Source: Artemisia argyi (taxonomy: Eukaryota; Streptophyta; Magnoliopsida; Asterales; Asteraceae). From it: a stretch of 64,000 nucleotides of DNA. This document shows positions 24,881-36,495 of this stretch, piece by piece. The notes beneath the pieces are model-generated. The model was not told the origin of the DNA. It ran no database searches and worked only from the letters and a program-made list of their open reading frames with translations. The DNA lies in assembly GCA_030686995.1 (NCBI GenBank), contig CM060706.1:142437505-142501504 (forward strand), written 5' to 3'. A program made the position numbers and the translations under genes. How positions within the stretch are numbered: position 1 is the stretch's first letter; each line of letters starts with the position of its first letter.

Positions 24881-25096
24881 GGCGGCCCCCTTAATTATGT
24901 AAGGCGGCCCCCTTAATTTTAAGGGGACCGCCCCCTAATTAAGGGGACTGGCCATCTGCTGGACGGGTTTACTGAATCTTTTCTGCTTTTTAGCCCATTT
25001 CAACCTACATTTTCCAATTTTCACCAACATATTTTGTCCTAATCTCCCAAACAAACTTTATCCATCCATAAACACACAAATATTACACTATAAATA
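24881..25096 (+). promoter_or_regulatory. Putative promoter of the extra ORF in Copia copy 2
   Basis: Boxes at 24,881-24,952 (GGCGGCCCCCTTAATTATG, then CCCCTTAATTTTAAGGGG, then CCCCTAATTAAGGGG), about 135 bp of spacer, and TATAAATA at 25,089-25,096, 35 bp before the ATG at 25,131. The layout is identical to that of copy 1. Confidence 0.55.
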
Positions 25097-25130
25097 TCCC
25101 CAATCTTCAACACTCTCCATTCATCTCTTC

Positions 25131-25823
25131 ATGACTACTCCAAACAAACCAAAACCAAAAGCATCAAAGCTAGCAAAGATGACGGAAAAACCCATTTGGC
25201 GAAGAAAAAGCCCTCAAAACAAATCCATCATAACTAATGAAGTTGGAAATCACTCAACACCTCCAACCACTTACTTCCCAAACTTTACACCAAATTCACA
25301 AGGACATTCATTTGATCCTCTTTACAAACCATACAACATTGGCAAAACATCGTCTTTCATGCCAAACTACACATCTCATCTACCAACCACTTATAATGAT
25401 CCATACAAGTTTGATCAACCATCAAACTTCAATTCCAACTACACAAACCCTATTCATCCATATCAACACAATGATTCTCTCCACATTGCCACGGAAAGGC
25501 AAAAGTTCCGTGATGAAATAACCCAAATCCATGATCTTAGTGATCTCCTTGCTATGCATCGTGCACAACGCAACAAAGGGCAACCTCCATCATCACCCTA
25601 TGACAATTGCCTACCCCACTCTCTCAACTTGGATCAAGTTACAAACCACACTCACTATTGCCCTTGTTGCATCTTCCTTCAAAAACAAATTCTCTACTTG
25701 AGTGATGATATTTCTTGGATTGAATATCTTCTCACTCGTCCTCATCCAATACCACCCTTAACTGGATACAACATCGTAAGATCCACCTCTTCCGCTCCAT
25801 ATCCCTCTACATCTAACAACTAA
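25131..25823 (+). CDS. Extra ORF downstream of pol in Copia copy 2, unknown function
   Basis: A 230-residue ORF, clearly homologous to the 234-residue ORF of copy 1 over its whole length: MTTPNKPKPKASKLAKM start, RRKSPQNKS basic patch, Asn/Pro/Tyr-rich middle, HTHYCPCCIFLQ cysteine cluster, DISWIEYLL near the C-terminus. The copies differ by many substitutions and by a four-residue gap at the C-terminus, yet neither has a stop or frameshift. The nearby pol of this copy has four stops and a deletion. No family recognised. It may be a captured host gene or a lineage-specific accessory gene. Confidence 0.75.
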   Translation: MTTPNKPKPKASKLAKMTEKPIWRRKSPQNKSIITNEVGNHSTPPTTYFPNFTPNSQGHSFDPLYKPYNIGKTSSFMPNYTSHLPTTYNDPYKFDQPSNFNSNYTNPIHPYQHNDSLHIATERQKFRDEITQIHDLSDLLAMHRAQRNKGQPPSSPYDNCLPHSLNLDQVTNHTHYCPCCIFLQKQILYLSDDISWIEYLLTRPHPIPPLTGYNIVRSTSSAPYPSTSNN

Positions 25824-26302
25824 GCTCTATGCTTATGTTCTCCTTCAAGCAAATAAAACAATCAACCATGGGTTGCAAGCAAGTTCAAGTGCACTCTTAG
25901 GCAATATAGGACTATGTCTTTTCTTTTGTCTTATTGTAATCAATATGCTTCAAGCATATTGAATGTTGTAATGCTAATCATTTTTATGATTATATATGCT
26001 TGAATGAATCTATTTTTATTTGCATGATTGTTGCTTTGCATATATATGTCTTGTTCTCTTCACATATTTTTTGTAGCCAAGCTTTCCATTGCTCGTTTCC
26101 TTGGTGCTCTCAAATGAGGGGAAGCATACATCAAGGGGGAGCATTCTACCTGTTTAACTTCTTCTATGAAGCTTACTCGGTTTAACCTTTTTGATTTTAT
26201 AAAAAGGGAGAGAAGAGAATAGTAAACTCTAAAATACTTGTCTAAAAATAAATTTTAGATCTATTGAGTTTAAGGTTTTGTGATAATCAAAAAAGGGGAG
26301 AT

Positions 26303-27667
26303 TGTTGACATAAATAATGCCTAAAAACATTATTAACATATTATCAATATCTCTATGTTCTGATTATTACAAAACATAAACTCATCGATCTAAAATTTAT
26401 GACATAAACAAGTATTTAGTGATTAACATTCTTTTTACATCCAAATCACTTAAGGTATGAATAAACAAAGTGTTTAGTGCAATTTATGATCAAAGGGGTA
26501 TTTAATTAATTATTACAAAATTTATTTAATTATATAAACATATTATATATTTTTGAAAAACACTTTTGGTAATAAAGAAAAATGTTTTATTCATACTAAA
26601 TATATGAATTCAAATTTTTAACCAAAATCAGTTAGTTTTTCACCAAATAAACTTTCCCCACTAAAAGACAAAGATTCTGGCCGTTACAGCTGGGCGGCCC
26701 CCTTAATTATAAGGGGCGGTCCCCTTAAAATTAAGGGGACCGGCCTTGATTTAAGGGGACCGGCACGCTCCAGTTGTCAGAATCTTTTGCCTATAAATAC
26801 CACCTTAAATCTGAAATTTTTTCCCACCTTTTGCACTCCAAAACTTTTTGTTCTAGATCTCCATTTCCATTATCTTAATCCTTTGATCATACATTCATAA
26901 ATTTTTGTTTCAAAGTGATCCAAACATCATCCTCTCAAGTGCAAGAAAAGAATATTCTATCCCTCAAGACAAGAATTATTATAACTTGTTGTGATCTCCA
27001 CATCTAAGTTGTTAGAGCATCATCATTGTATTTATCTCTTTGTGAAATTAGTTGTGAATATTTGATAGAAGATAGTTTAGCTTGGTATATATATAGTGTG
27101 ATTGGTTAGTAGTTAGTTGTGAAGGAGAAGAGTTAGGAAGTAGATTGGTGTGAAGAATATTGATGTGAAGAAGATTGGTGTGAAGAAGATAGGTGTGAAG
27201 AAGATTGGTGTGAAATAGATAGGTGTGAAGTAGTGTTGTGATTAAGTAGTGACTAGGTGTGAAGAAGTTGTGTAGAAGGTGTGAATAAGTTGTGACGTAG
27301 TTGTGGTGTGTACATTGGTGTGTAAGGTTTTCTCCGCCATAAGGGATCTTGTTGACATAGTGAAGAAAACTCTCGAGTTAGGTGCTCGCGGAGTGGAGTA
27401 GGGCAAGGAAGGTGACCTTGTAGCCGAACAACTATAAATATCTTGTCTCGCGGTTCGATCTTTCCAACTCTCATCTATTTCTTTACTTACATTATTATTG
27501 CCTTATCGTACATATTTAGTGTTGTTCATATATATTGTGTATAACTTGATATCACATAGTATCAAATCTAAATCTTTGAAAACAAAGAAAACTTTCAACC
27601 AATCTTTTGTAACAAATTAAAAAGACGTAAAATTATTCAACCCCCCCCCCCCTTCTAGTTTTCCACA
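26303..27667 (+). repeat. 3' LTR of Copia copy 2
   Basis: 1,365 bp, TGTTGACATA...TTTTCCACA. Includes palindrome boxes (26,693-26,764), TATAAATA (26,792-26,799), a GGTGTGAAGAAG-type tandem (27,130-27,250) and the U5 end with a C-run (27,641-27,652). It is preceded by a classic polypurine tract. Confidence 0.9.
26693..26799 (+). promoter_or_regulatory. LTR promoter of Copia copy 2: palindrome boxes plus TATA
   Basis: CCCCCTTAATTATAAGGGG, CCCCTTAAAATTAAGGGG and TTTAAGGGGACCGG boxes, followed 28 bp later by TATAAATA. Confidence 0.6.
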
Positions 27668-27670
27668 CAG

Positions 27671-29018
27671 TGTACCTGACCGTTGTAGTATAGTATAGTG
27701 ACAAGTACCGGGGGATTGATCGTTCAACTCAAAGAATAGTGTTCGCTAGGGTTAAAACTCACTAAAACTAGGTCTAGAGATGAGGGATGATTCTTTTTGT
27801 ATTTTGATATTTTAAATGAAAGCATGTAAAACCTCGGTTTTGGAAGGAGTGGGCGGAATTAGTTGCTAATCAACTAACCCAAATAACTAAATATGAAATC
27901 AAAATAAAATAAACTAAACTTAAACTAAATTATGGCGAAAACAATAATGAGAGAAAATTTGTTTACTTAGATTTCACTACTCCCTAGCTATCTTTTACAG
28001 GTTGATTAGTTTGTTACAATTGCATGGATGACGGGTTATATTCCTTAATACCATTCGTAGGGCCGTGTATGATCTTCCCTAACTCTATAAGCTTCTACCT
28101 CTTCCTATGTCGAGCCGACTATTAGCTCCTAACATGGCCTCATTAGTAGTTACCTACGCATTAAATACAACCAATATATCGTAGTACACCTCCGATCATG
28201 TTTCTTAAGACATTCAAGCAAGTTACCAATTGGAAGTCTGCCAGTTTTCTTAAGCCTAACATCGAATTCATTCATCCACAACAATTATAAACAAACAAAC
28301 AACCCATAATCAATATCTAAGTTTCATTACATCTAAGCAAACACAACGAAAACCTAGTCTAGCATGTTAAAGAGAAGACAAGCGTAAGATATAATCAAAC
28401 AACACATAGACATATTGAATGATTTGATGAAAGACTTATCTTCAATTAAGCATGGATGAAACAAGGGTTTGAAACCCTTAAAATATCTGTAAAATTCGTC
28501 TAGGGTTTACTTGCTTCAAAGTTGCACACAATGAATGAAAACTAGAAAACTATATATAGATTTTGTATCCTGACGGCGTCAAGAGATAGGTGTGACACCG
28601 TCAACTCGCCGCCAAAATAATACTCGTATTGCCTAGATCCACTTCTGACGCCGTCACTCTTTATTTTCTCTAGGTTGTCTCTCTTTGGATTATACGTGAC
28701 GACCTTGGCATTTTATAACGTGACGCCGTCATGAACTCTTTAGAAAACATTCTGGCGCGTCACGTGTAATTGATTTATCCACCTCTTTGTCAAGTCATGA
28801 CGCCGTCACTAGCAACCTGTGACGCCGTCATGTGCAATTTCCAGCATGATTTTGAGACTTTGTCGTTTTCTTCACTTTTTCGCTCCAAAACGTCCAAAAT
28901 GCTTCCTTTTGTAAATTTCCTCTCAAAAGTACCTAAAATGACAAAAGGAACGATATAGGGCAATATTTGATCAAATAATCTCAACTTTGGCCTTAAATGA
29001 CCCCCAAAAAGCGGTACA
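27671..29018. mobile_element. Solo-LTR-like block inside the Ulp1-type gene
   Basis: 1,348 bp with matching inverted ends TGTACC...GGTACA. It has the phrases 'gttgtagtatagtatagtg' near the left end and 'ctaaatgacccccaaaaa'-like sequence at the right end that I associate with a common class of plant LTRs. It interrupts a minus-strand exon of the Ulp1-type gene exactly at 29,018/29,019. Only three bases (27,668-27,670) separate it from the Copia LTR. No target duplication is visible because the left flank was replaced. Within it, tcacgccgtca/gacgccgtcac motifs recur (about 28,565-28,830). Confidence 0.6.
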
Positions 29019-29274
29019 CTTTTCGCTTCATCAGACATCTTCCTTTTGACAGCAACTTTCGTTTTGACAGGAGCTTGAGGTTTGACAAGTTCTTCACGAG
29101 GTTGCGGTTTAACAGAACGTTGAGGTTTCACATAAGAATGTTTCTGTTTTACAAGAGGAGGTTGAGGTTGAGGTTTGACAACTTTTGACTTTATTTTATC
29201 AGAAGCCGTAGCCTTCTTAGATGATTCCTTTGTTATCTTCTCTTTAGGCTTACGTGCAACAGTTTTTGATCGAC
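29019..29274 (-). pseudogene. Ulp1-type protease gene of a MULE, upstream exon (truncated)
   Basis: Minus-strand exon starting at 29,274 after a TTTTTTATGTAG acceptor. It encodes a very basic, repetitive linker (runs of Lys, Pro and Gln: KPQPQPPLVKQ, VKPQAPVKTK), and is cut at 29,018 by the LTR block. Together with 8,353-7,585 it would be the N-terminal part of the Ulp1-type gene. The link is by position, strand and shared flanking palindromes; no domain is visible in this exon itself. Confidence 0.45.
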
Positions 29275-29319
29275 CTACATAAAAAATTTTAATGTTAATA
29301 TCCATAAAATAATCTAATA

Positions 29320-29402
29320 CAATCATATATGATTCACATAGAATCATATATGATTATATTAAAATCATATATGATTCTATGTGAATCATATATGATTCTA
29401 AC
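29320..29402. repeat. Third cluster of the AATCATATATGATT palindrome
   Basis: Four copies with 'cacata', 'atattaa' and 'ctatgtg' spacers, in the intron upstream of the exon at 29,274. The downstream sequence 'attctaacaaaatcc' repeats that at 7,456-7,470. Confidence 0.85.
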
Positions 29403-29608
29403 AAAATCCACTTATAAACAAAACACATAATATACATCAGTACCCTATTCTAACAAAATCCACTTAATAATAGATGTCGAAAAGAATCTCGATATTCTAC
29501 TTGAAAAACACATCCAATTTCTAATACGACACTATATTCCGAAAAACACTATGGTTTTTGAAGAATGAGCTGGTAACAGATAATAACAGACAGAACTAGC
29601 ACTGTAAT

Positions 29609-30099
29609 TGATGACGTATAGTCTATATTTGGGCCACGAGCCCAAATGATAAACATTACTAAAAGCCCAAGTCCACTATGAGTGGGCTATCATGACAATG
29701 ATTTGGGCCACAATATTAACGGTTTGGACTCACGATAGCCCATACCAACCAAACTATTTATGGTCTGGATAAGGATCTTCTATTTACGGGATAAAGATCC
29801 ATAGACCGGATAAGCACTACGCGTGCGAAGAGTAAGGAACACGAAATCTACAAGGATTTCGTGCCTATATAAAGAATGACATAATTCTCATTAAAGGTAC
29901 GATTTACAAAACCCTAACTCTTCAACATAACCCTAAACCGATTACTTACTCTCACGCCGGAGGTTAATCGTGGGAGACAATCCCACGATAAGCCTAATGG
30001 TGTTTGTTTGCTTTCTTAGTGCGCAGGTTTCAAGCATTAAGGTCTAATTGGTACGAGAGCAGGAACCCAAACAAGGAACGCCCAACTTTTGTATCAACA
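29609..30099 (+). repeat. 5' LTR of the Tat-type element
   Basis: 491 bp, TGATGACGTATAG...TATCAACA. TATA box TATATAAA at 29,866-29,873. Followed by a primer-site-like GTAGCGCCATCCGTGGGA at 30,101; I do not assign the tRNA. Confidence 0.93.
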
Positions 30100-30137
30100 A
30101 GTAGCGCCATCCGTGGGACCCTACACTAAGAACTAGA

Positions 30138-32336
30138 ATGACGAAGCACAAAAATTCAAACCAGCGGACTCCGCAGTTGGAAAAAACACACGGTGACTCC
30201 CAAAAGAGGAAGAACCAATATTCAATCCCTAGACAGGCCTCTGGAACAACCAATGCGCCTGGACACCAAGAAACGGGCTCAACTCTAATCCTCTCAAGTA
30301 TAGAGTTGCCAGTAAATACTACTCAAACCACCACGGTGGTCCCAATCACTGAGGAACTTTGGCGCGCCCTCTTCAATACTCCCTACCAAACGGCACCCAT
30401 AGTGGACAACACTGTGCCGCCGGGCGCACCCAACCGAGATAAGGCGCCTAATGTTGAGGCAGAAATTCTTGCGCTGGAAGAGGATGCGCCTGATTTAACG
30501 TTAAGTAATTTTGTATCCCAAAATTACGAAACCCTAACTGCTCTCATGCAAGAAGAAGCAAGGAGAAGGTAAAGTATGAGCCTGCAAGCCCGACTCAACT
30601 TTGGTCCTGAACGCGAAACATCCCCACCACGCTACCAGAGGGGGGGACGCGAAAATAATGAAATACGTACCAATGTCTACGATAGACTAGGTACAACATC
30701 TGATTCGCAGTACTCAGAAGAATATGAAGATGATGGAATACGCACCAATGTCCACTCTAGACTTGATAACCGCAGAATACAAGACAGACTTGGGCGACAA
30801 CGCTCACCGAGCGACAGCTCTTCAAGGTCTGATAGCAAAAGGATCTTGGATAGACTGGGAAGACGGGCGCCTCCAAGTGAAAGTCCTCCAAGCTCAGATT
30901 CTGAGGAAAAACGGCGCAAACATCGTAAAAGAGACAACTATTCCTCGAGTGATTCCTCGGACAACGAGGACAAAGAAACAGGACATTAGAAGTCTAGAGG
31001 AAGACGTCGTGAGGAGGAAGATGAAGACATATCTCTTCCTTGGCGCCGCCAAAAAATTGATGCATTCACACGGCGCATTAGTGACTACTCGAATGATAAG
31101 AAGAGGCGCATGCCCGCCAATGTAAAAACATATGATGGAACAGGTGACCCTGACGATCACCTAAAAATTTTTGAACCTGCTGCCACCATCGAAAATTGGC
31201 CACAACCTGTGTGGTGTCATATGTTTAACTCTACCTTAGTAGGGAATGCGCGGACCTGGTTTAGTAAGCTTCCACGAAGAAGCATAAACGGGTTCGAAGA
31301 ATTGCGAAAAGCATTCCGCTTAAACTTTACTCAGAGAAAGAAGTGCACTAAAAACCCTGTTGAATTGGCCAGAGTAAAACAGCGCCAAGGGGAATCAACA
31401 AGCGCTTACATGGAGCGCATTAAAGATGAATGCATACACATAAAAGTGTGCCCTGAAGTGCTAAAAATCTCAGGATTCATGAATGGGATAAATAACCCAG
31501 AACTCATCAGGAAATTAAATGATAAGGTCCCTCAAACCTTTGATGAGTTAATGAAGCGCACAAGGTCCTTCATCCAAGGAGAAGCAGCAGCCGCATATAG
31601 TAAAAAAGGCTACCCAAATTATAGGCAACAAGAACAGCCTAGGAGATAATCCAATGACCAGGGTGGCAATCGCAACAAGAGTTACCGCGGCCAGGGAAGT
31701 GGACGAGAAAATGACAAATACACCCCCCTCACGAAAACACCAAGGGAGATATTTGCAACCGAGGGCGCAAACTTCCCGAAGCCCCCACCAATGCGCACCC
31801 CCGAGGACCGGCGCGTGGGGAATGGATACTGTGAATACCATGGACAAAAGGGCCACACTACCAACGAATGCGTCCAACTACGACAATTGATCGACAAACT
31901 GGTAAAGGAAGGTAGAATGGATCACCTCATTAAAAATATAAAGGAAGGAAAAGAAAAAACAAAGAATGGAGGCAAGAAGGAGACAGCCAAAGACAAAGCT
32001 GACACAATCTACATGATGCAATCATGGCAGCGAAAAACTAGGCAAAAAGTCAGCCAAAAGTTCTCCTCTAAGAATGAAATTTCTTTCCCAATTCTCGCTG
32101 CGGACAACTCAGTGATAGAGCCACTCACCATTGAAATACATACAGGGGGTCACGATATCCACCATATGTATGTAGACGGAGGGGCATCCGCAGATATTAT
32201 GTACGAACATTGCTTCAAAAGCCTGCAACCAGAGATACAACGTCAACTGATCCCCAGCAACGACATCGCTGACAGGATTCATAGGAGAGAAGATATGGCC
32301 CATGGGGCAATTACGCCTACTCGTGGTCATAGGTAA
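30138..32336 (+). pseudogene. Tat-type gag and protease (broken)
   Basis: One frame with stops at 30,570, 30,987 and 31,647. The N-terminus is charged and Ser/Arg-rich (DRLGRQRSPSDSSSRSDS). The gag core lies at about 31,020-31,560 (YDGTGDPDDHL, W..L, LNDKVPQTFDEL), then a variant zinc knuckle CEYHGQKGHTTNEC (about 31,830) and the aspartic protease site YVDGGASADIMY (about 32,170). A frameshift near 32,290 moves the protease tail into the next frame. It would form the capsid and mature it; this copy cannot be read through. Confidence 0.88.
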
Positions 32337-35300
32337 TGAGCAGCACTCTACGGCAGCTTGGATGAAGTTAATGGTAATCAAGTCCCCCTCGCCATATAAC
32401 GGCATCATCGGGAGACCTGGAATATCATCCATGCGTGCCGTACCGTCCACAGCGCATGGGATGCTCAAATTCCCAGTAGAAGGAGGCATTGTCACACTCT
32501 ACAATACCACTGTGTCACCAAAAGAGTGTAACACAGTAGCCAGTGAGGTGGAGAATATCCCAGAACAACGCGCAGCCAAAATACCAAACTTAAAAGTTGC
32601 CATTCACCCAGATTACCCAGATCAGCAAATATCAATTGGCGGGTCACTGTCTGACAAAGGCAGAGCAGCTGTGTGGGCACTCCTGTAAAATAACCTAAAC
32701 ATCTTTACGTGGGAACCAAAACACATGACTGGAGTGCCACGCTCTATTACGGAGTACAAGCTACAAATCCGACAAGGATATCCTCCAATACGACAGAAAA
32801 AGTGCGGCCAAGCTCCAGATCGCGCAAAAGCTATCCTGGAAGAAGTACACAAACTTGTAGATGCAGGTATTATGCGCGAAGTCTACTATCACGACTGGCT
32901 CTCTAATCCAGTAATGGTAAAGAAAAGTGATGGCAGTTGGAGAATGTGCGTGGACTTCACTGACCTCAATAAAGCATATCCGCAGGACTGCTACCCGCTG
33001 CCAGAAATAGACTGGAAGGTAGAATCTCTGTGTGGATATCCCTTTAAGTGCTTCCTAGACGCATACAAAGGATATCATCAAATTATGATGGCTGAAGAGG
33101 ATGAAGAGAAAACAACCTTCCACACAAGTCAAGGGGTCTTTTGCTATACAAAAATGCCCTTTGGCCTAAAGAACGCGGGAGCAACATACCAGCGACTGGT
33201 GGACATAGCATTTGAGAAGCAAGTAGGTCACAACCTGGAATTTTACGTTGATGACCTGTCATAAAGAGTCACACAGAGGAAGAATTGGTGCGCGACATTA
33301 AGGAGACGTTCAAAACATTGGGAAAAATAAACATGAAGTTAAATCCCAAGAAGTGCACCTTTGGCGCGATAGAAGGCATGTTCCTTGGGTATTTAATAGA
33401 ACCTGATGGCATTAAGCCTTGCCCAGAAAAGACAAAAGTAGTAATTGATCTCCCTTCTCCGCGCACATTGAAAGAAGTCCAGTCATTAAATGGAAAGCTA
33501 GCTGGACTAAACCGATTTTTATCCAAATCAGCGGAAAAGTCACTCCCCCTTTTCAAAACACTCACAAAGTGTACAAAAAAGGGAGACTTTCGTTGGACTG
33601 AGGAGGCGGAGGAAGCCTTCCAACAACTAAAACAACATCTTGCATCACTTCCTAAACATGTCGCACCGCGACCAGGGGAAGAGTTGATCATGTACTTATC
33701 TGCAACCCATTGAGCAGTTAGCGCAGTACTATTGACAGATAGGAACTCCGTTCAAACGCCCATATACTTTGTAAGCAAGGCACTGAAAAAGACAGAGACT
33801 AACTACAGCGTTATGGAAAAGCTTGTCCTAGCTCTAGTATTCGCAGCTAAAAGACCGCGTAGATACTTTCAGGCGTACCCAATAGTTGTAATCACGGACC
33901 AGCCCATCAAACAAGTTATCTCTAAACCTGACGCATCAGGACGGCTACAAAAGTGGAGTGTGTTGTTGAGTGAGTATAACATCTCATATAGACCACGCAC
34001 TGCAATCAAGGGGCAGATATTAGCCGACTTTATTATTGAGAAGCCATATACCGATACTCCACCTTCAGCAAGCAAGACAGAGTTACAAGAACCATGGGTT
34101 CTATTCACAAACGGATCCTCATGCGTGGATGGGTCAGGCGCAGGCCTTATCCTCACTAACCTAGAAGGAGTAGAATTCACCTACGCACTGCGCTTCAAAT
34201 TCACAGCCACAAACAATGAGGCAGAATACGAATCCCTACTCGCTGGACTGCGTATTGCAATTCAAATGGGTGTACGTAACCTAGAGGCAAATGTGGATTC
34301 CAGGCTAGTAGCTAACCACGTGCTAGGCGAATATGAAGCCAAGGATGAACACATGGTCCAATACCTTGAAAAATCCAAGTCTTTAATTCAGAACTTTGAT
34401 AGGTTTAAAATCAAACAAGTACCTAGAGGAGAAAACAGGAAAGCTGACGCGCTTAGCAAGATCGCATCTACAAACTTTGCGCACCTATCAAAACAGGTAT
34501 TGGTGAAAACTCTAAAAAGCAAATCAATCTTGGAGATGGAAGTATGCGCGGTGATAGAAGAACAGGATCCTATGTGGATGACACCTATCATTGAATTTAT
34601 AAGCAAAGGAACCTTACCACAAGATCAGAAGGACGCTCGAAGGGTGCGGCGCACAGCGAAGAGATTTGAACTTCGATATGGCATCCTATATCGACGTTCA
34701 TTCCTACAACCTTGGCTCCGATGTGTTGGACCTCTTCAAGCAGATTATGTACTCCGAGAAATTCACGCTGGTTCATGTAGCATGCACTCAGGACCACGGT
34801 CTGTAGTAGCGCGCGCCCTGCGGTCAGGATACTATTGGCCTACTATGCACCGCGACGCACGGGATATGATAAAGAAATGCAGCGATTGCCAAGTCCACAG
34901 GCCAATTCCGCGCCGACCACAACAAGAGTTAACCCCCATCACCTCACCATGGCCATTCTATAAATGGGGCATTGACATCGCAGGCCCTTTCCCAGTTGCA
35001 TCGGGAGGGCTAAATTCCTCATCGTAGCCATAGACTATTTTACCAAGTGGATTGAGGCAAAAACAGTGGTGAGCATCACTGGCAACCAGGTAAAACGCTT
35101 CATGTGAGACAACATTGTGTGTCGCTTCGGACTACCAGGGGAGATTATTTCAGACAACGGAAAACAATTCTGTGATAACCCATTTAAAGATTGGTGCGTG
35201 CAATTAAACATTACACAACACTTTGCTTCAGTGAAACACCCACAAACCAATGGCTTGGTTGAACGCGCAAATCGCAGTCTGGGTGAAGGAATAAAAGCAC

Positions 35301-35806
35301 GCCTTGACAGACATAAAGGAAGATGGGTGGACGAATTGTCACATGTTTTATGGGTGCACCGCACGACAATTAAAACCAATACCGGAGACACACCATTCTC
35401 TCTTGTCTATGGGACAGAAGCCGTCATACCAGCCGAAATTGGAATGCCAACTATACGTACAGCGGAAATAAACGTCACAACAAATGACAAGGAGCGGCGC
35501 ATAGACTTGGACTTACTGGAAGAAAGGCGTGAACGCGCAGCTATACGCGAAGCAAAGGCTAAAGCAAAGATGAAAAAGTATTATGATGCAAAGGTCAAAC
35601 ACACTTCTTTCAGGCCAGGAGACTTTGTATACCGCGCTAATGATGCAAGCCACGCAGAAGACACGGGCAAGCTTGGACCCAAATGGGAAGGACCCTATGA
35701 GGTCATGGATGCACTAGGTAATGGTGCATACAAGCTGCGCGATATAGAAGGCCATGAGCTGGCACGCACTTGGAATATCTGCAATCTCAAGAGATGCTAT
35801 CTTTAG
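32302..35806 (+). pseudogene. Tat-type pol: reverse transcriptase, two RNase H domains, integrase (broken)
   Basis: Reverse transcriptase at 32,725-33,690, with LDAYKGYHQI, LPFGLKNAGATYQ-like and YVDD motifs (about 33,247). A first RNase H follows (KPDASGRLQKW region, about 33,930), then the archaeal-type RNase H (34,100-34,480), where the first catalytic Asp is Asn (LFTNGSS instead of LFTDGSS). The integrase has an HHCC finger (about 34,760-34,890), D in GIDIAGP, D in SDNGKQF and E in LVERAN, and a chromatin-end GPYEV segment. Breaks: stops at 32,686, 33,711 and 35,105, frameshifts at about 33,262 and about 35,020. The order RT-RNH-aRNH-INT is typical of Tat elements. Confidence 0.9.
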
Positions 35807-36495
35807 GAAAGGCTACGGCCCACACACAGACAACCTTGCACTTTAGTACGTGCCCAATAAATGTCTGTCTTTGAATTTTCTTTTTTTTTAGGAATTGTCT
35901 TTTATCTTCCAAAAACTTGCAAGTATTAATAAAACGTTGTGGTTTCTAGCTAACTCCATAACACACTTAACTTTATATCACACATTTTTATTATGTTTCA
36001 ATATTGTTATTTTTTACTTTTTGCCTACATGGCGTGCATGCACTTCTTAAAGACCCACGATGGCATAAAGGATGAGTAAACCTACTAACTAACTCGTTGA
36101 GTAAGAGGGTTGCAAACCCATCAACACTGGAACACACATCCTTGCTAAGCGCCTTACTTTCAAGACGTTGAAGTAAGTTTACATGCGCATTCCATGACGA
36201 CTACGCAACATAACATACATTGTACATGCTTAGCAATCCACGAGCCAAGACTCTTGGTCATTTTGATATTATCTTTGCAAAACAACGCAAGTTTATCTTC
36301 ACATTTATGATTTTTTTAAGTTACATACTTAATCTAAATCATTTTAAGTATGTCGTATTTTCAATTTGACTCTTGGATGATCTCTTACAAAAGAAAACAA
36401 TCTAAGTACAAATAACAATACGTACGAAATAAAATAAACATTATTATTAATGAGAGCCACGAGTTTATACAAGTCATAATTACAAAAATACACAT
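35807..36495 (+). other. Non-coding region after Tat-type pol
   Basis: Separates the end of integrase from the 3' end of the antisense gene. A+T-rich with no long ORF; it probably contains convergent 3' untranslated sequences. Confidence 0.6.

Larger units (their letters stand above)
16779..27667 (+). mobile_element. Ty1/Copia retrotransposon, copy 2 (interrupted)
   Basis: Same family as copy 1, opposite orientation. Damaged 5' LTR in two pieces (16,779-16,957 and 20,297-20,464) split by a 3.3-kb solo LTR, primer-binding site, gag-pol 20,534-24,136, extra ORF 25,131-25,823, polypurine tract AAAAAAGGGGAGAT just before 26,303, 3' LTR 26,303-27,667. About 27 bp of unrelated filler (16,752-16,778) separates it from copy 1. 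Confidence 0.9.
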
